From the NCBI GenBank assembly GCA_947446625.1, contig CANFIE010000224.1:1-6741 (forward strand): a stretch of 6,741 nt of DNA, read 5' to 3'. Of the stretch, positions 5,231 through 6,741 are shown in pieces. Both the position numbers and the translations under genes were made by a program. This DNA comes from Acetobacteraceae bacterium. Lineage in GTDB: Bacteria; Pseudomonadota; Alphaproteobacteria; Acetobacterales; Acetobacteraceae. Every line of letters starts with the position of its first letter. The stretch's first letter is position 1. Below the pieces are notes generated by a model, which saw only the letters and a list, made by a program, of their open reading frames with translations, searched no databases and was not told the origin of the DNA.

Positions 5231-5619
5231 TGCGCCGGCTGATCTCCTCCGGTTCGAAGTTCGAGGATGAGATCGGCTATAGCCGCGCCGTGGTGGATGG
5301 GGACCATGTCTTCGTCTCCGGCACCACAGGCTATGACTACGCCACCATGACCATTGCCGAGGATGTGGTGGCGCAGGCCGACCAAGCTTTCCGCAACATC
5401 GCGGCGGCACTTGCCCAGGCCGGCTGCACACTGGATGACGTGGTGCGCGTGCTGTTCATCGTGCCTCGGCGCGAGGATTGGCAACCCTGCTGGCCGGTGG
5501 TGAAGCGCTATTTCGGCAAGGCCAAGCCGGCCTCCACCCTCATCCACGCCGGGTTGCAAACCGACGCCATGCGCATTGAGATTGAAGTGACCGCCCGTAT
5601 CCCAAGCAAAGGAAACTGA
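5230..5619 (+). CDS. RidA (YjgF/YER057c/UK114) family protein without the classical catalytic Arg
   Basis: A 129-residue chorismate-mutase-like fold of the Rid family, normally a cytoplasmic trimer. Recognisable parts are the HVFVSGTTGYD strand (26-36), the helix with DQAFRNIAAALAQAG (51-65), DVVRVLFIV (70-78) and the C-terminal signature MRIEIEVTA (114-122). Archetypal RidA hydrolyses reactive enamine/imine intermediates using an Arg in the ARSCV strand (R105 in E. coli). Here the corresponding stretch is PASTLIHAG (100-108), with Ser-Thr in place of Arg, so 2-aminoacrylate deaminase activity is not expected; several Rid subfamilies lack this Arg and their functions are unsettled. Start and stop are firm: the ATG shares one base with the fumarase TAA, implying coupled translation, and the next gene starts five bases after its TGA. 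I therefore give no ridA symbol. Confidence 0.92.
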   Translation: MRRLISSGSKFEDEIGYSRAVVDGDHVFVSGTTGYDYATMTIAEDVVAQADQAFRNIAAALAQAGCTLDDVVRVLFIVPRREDWQPCWPVVKRYFGKAKPASTLIHAGLQTDAMRIEIEVTARIPSKGN

Positions 5620-5624
5620 TAAAA

Positions 5625-6023
5625 ATGCGGTTTGCTGTGGATCGCCTCGACCATCTGGTCATCAATTGCCGCGACATCGAGACAATGGCGAGTTGGTATC
5701 AGCGCGTGCTGGGCATGGAGCGGGAGAATTTCGGCAAGGCCAACCGCACCGCGCTCAAATTCGGCGGCCAGAAAATAAACCTGCGCCCCTTTGCCCACCC
5801 CACCGAGGACTGGATCGCGGCGGCGGATTGCTCCACCGGCACGCAGGACCTCTGCTTCATCGTCACCGTCACATCGGACCAGGTGGTGCACCACTTCCGC
5901 GACTGCGGCGTGGAGATCCACGAAGGCCCGGTGGAGAAGACTGGCGCGCTGGGGCAGATGACCAGCGTCTATACCCGCGACCCTGAAGGCAACCTGATCG
6001 AGGTTTCCTCTTACTCCGGCTGA
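5625..6023 (+). CDS. VOC-superfamily (glyoxalase-fold) protein, GLOD5-like
   Basis: A 132-residue single-chain vicinal-oxygen-chelate protein with two beta-alpha-beta-beta-beta modules. The first has RLDHLVINCRDIETMASWYQ (7-26) with His10, the usual first metal ligand, and FGGQKINL (46-53). The second has DLCFIV (75-80), GVEIHEGPV (95-103) and the closing DPEGNLIEVSSY (119-130) with Glu126, the usual last metal ligand. The layout and closing motif closely resemble eukaryotic GLOD5 and bacterial relatives annotated simply as VOC or glyoxalase. Members of the superfamily range from glyoxalase I to dioxygenases and fosfomycin-resistance enzymes, and nothing here fixes the substrate. GGAAA (5611-5615) is the ribosome-binding site, inside the end of the RidA-family gene. 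Its TGA overlaps the next ATG as TGATG. Confidence 0.93.
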   Translation: MRFAVDRLDHLVINCRDIETMASWYQRVLGMERENFGKANRTALKFGGQKINLRPFAHPTEDWIAAADCSTGTQDLCFIVTVTSDQVVHHFRDCGVEIHEGPVEKTGALGQMTSVYTRDPEGNLIEVSSYSG

Positions 6024-6241
6024 TGCGCCACCTGCAGAAGCGCAGCTTCGCGCTGGGCGGCCACCGCACCAGCGTGGCACTGGAGGCCGAGTTCTGGGCC
6101 GCGCTGGAAGCCGTGGCACTGCAGCGCGGTTGCAGCCTCTCGGCCCTGCTGGCGCGGGTAGATGCCGACCGCGCCGATATCAGTGTGCCGCTGGCCAGCG
6201 CCTTGCGGGTGCTGGCCTTGCTTCAAGCGGCGAAGCGTTAA
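6023..6241 (+). CDS. Ribbon-helix-helix domain protein, possible small regulator
   Basis: A 72-residue protein that looks like the RHH_4-type ribbon-helix-helix family common in alphaproteobacteria. The beta strand and its lead-in are KRSFALGGHRTSVALE (6-21), helix A is about EAEFWAALEAVALQRG (21-36), helix B is SLSALLARVDADR (38-50), and a C-terminal LASALRVLALLQ segment (58-68) completes it. Such proteins usually dimerise, and the paired strands insert into the DNA major groove; a transcription-factor role is therefore likely but not shown. It is the last gene of the fumarase unit and starts inside the VOC stop codon (TGATG), so it is probably co-translated. Autoregulation of the unit is one possibility. 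It ends in a TTAA shared with the stop of the opposite-strand gene. Confidence 0.88.
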   Translation: MRHLQKRSFALGGHRTSVALEAEFWAALEAVALQRGCSLSALLARVDADRADISVPLASALRVLALLQAAKR

Positions 6242-6741
6242 ACCACTTCCACCCGAGCGGCCTTGGCAATATCGCCCCACTTGCTGCGCTCGGCACGCAT
6301 GAAGGCCAGTTGTTCAGCCGCGCTCATGGCCTGGGTGGCGGCGCCGTTCTCGCGCAGGCGGCCGGCATATTCCTCCTCCAGCGCCACGCGGTTGATGGCG
6401 GCATTCAGCCTTTCGATGATCTCGGGCGGCGTGGCCTTGGGCGCCATGTATGCGTACCAGGCCACGTAGTCGGTCTGGTCCAGGCCTAGCTCGATTGCCG
6501 TGGGAATTTCCGGCGCCCGCGGCGAGCGATTGCGCGAGGTCAGCGCCAAGGGGCGCAGGCGACCGCCACTGATATGCCCCCAACCGGCACCCAGGCTGTC
6601 CACCATCACCGGCACGCGCCCGGCCACCACATCCAACTGCGCCGGCGGCGTGCCACGATAGGGCACGGCGGGCATATCCAGGCCATGGCGCAGCTTGAAG
6701 CCTTCCACGATCAGGTGGTTGATGGTGCCGGCGCTGGGCAG
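6238..6741 (-). CDS. TctC/Bug-family periplasmic solute-binding protein, C-terminal 167 residues (gene starts beyond the right edge)
   Basis: Extracytoplasmic receptor family of the tripartite tricarboxylate transporters; members bind carboxylates and other small organic ligands, and many are orphans with no adjacent TctA/TctB. The frame is open from base 6741 to the TAA at 6240-6238. Visible family features are the hinge-region AGTINHL, the DMPAVPYRGTPPAQLDVVAGRVPVMVDSL stretch spread over the conserved ligand-binding lobe, the RLRPLALTS strand with the following RSPRAPEIPTAIELG, and the PPEIIERLNAAINR C-terminal helix. The N-terminal half with signal peptide is outside the window. The full family length is about 320 residues, so about half is seen. 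An internal GTG near 6708 is not taken as the start because homology continues upstream of it. It converges on the RHH gene. Confidence 0.93.
   Translation of the reverse strand: MPSAGTINHLIVEGFKLRHGLDMPAVPYRGTPPAQLDVVAGRVPVMVDSLGAGWGHISGGRLRPLALTSRNRSPRAPEIPTAIELGLDQTDYVAWYAYMAPKATPPEIIERLNAAINRVALEEEYAGRLRENGAATQAMSAAEQLAFMRAERSKWGDIAKAARVEVV

Noticed and set aside
3464..5431. A 655-codon open frame on the minus strand
   Set aside because: It is antisense to the fumarase and the start of the Rid gene, shows no family resemblance, and is His/Arg/Gln-rich as expected from the opposite strand of GC-rich coding DNA.
1..6741. CRISPR arrays, insertion sequences, attachment sites or toxin-antitoxin pairs
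   Set aside because: No regularly spaced direct repeats, transposase genes or terminal repeats were seen. The RHH protein could suggest an antitoxin, but its partner is a VOC protein rather than a toxin and it is the RHH_4-like type.

Overview
The window comes from a GC-rich alphaproteobacterium, most likely of the Rhodospirillales/Acetobacteraceae type. The strongest evidence is a circularly permuted (two-piece) ssrA gene for tmRNA, an alphaproteobacterial-type SspB adaptor with a C-terminal VVSLDAFR-like tail, a flavin-dependent thymidylate synthase (ThyX) and a TctC/Bug solute-binding protein. I cannot name a species from the sequence alone.

Layout. Bases 1-1675, minus strand: a tight three-gene unit read from right to left, thyX, then a small two-helix membrane protein, then the first half of a ribokinase-like sugar kinase that leaves the window. 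Both junctions are 4-base ATGA overlaps. Bases 1676-2131: no protein gene. This stretch holds the permuted tmRNA gene on the plus strand (about 1783-2068), a weak promoter-like sequence, and two terminator-like hairpins. Bases 2132-2818, minus strand: a glutathione S-transferase of the YfcG/Ure2p-like kind. Bases 2958-3461, plus strand: sspB. Bases 3563-6241, plus strand: a compact four-gene unit of class I [4Fe-4S] fumarase, RidA-family protein, VOC (glyoxalase-fold) protein and ribbon-helix-helix protein, with junctions of TAATG, a 5-base gap, and TGATG. Bases 6238-6741, minus strand: the C-terminal half of a TctC/Bug-type periplasmic binding protein, convergent with the previous unit and sharing a TTAA stop with it.

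How the genes work together. The clearest functional link is trans-translation and its proteolysis branch. The ssrA gene encodes the tag (A)ANDNVALAVAA, and about 0.9 kb away sspB encodes the adaptor that in this group delivers tagged proteins to ClpXP. Tag and tag-reader therefore lie in one neighbourhood, separated by an oppositely oriented GST gene. The fumarase unit joins a central-metabolism enzyme to a RidA-fold protein that lacks the catalytic arginine of classical RidA, a VOC protein resembling GLOD5, and a small putative DNA-binding protein. Its close packing suggests co-expression, but the shared purpose is not known to me. Most of the window is recognisable housekeeping. The less explained parts are the small membrane protein, the RidA-VOC-RHH trailer behind fumarase, and several inverted repeats at control positions.
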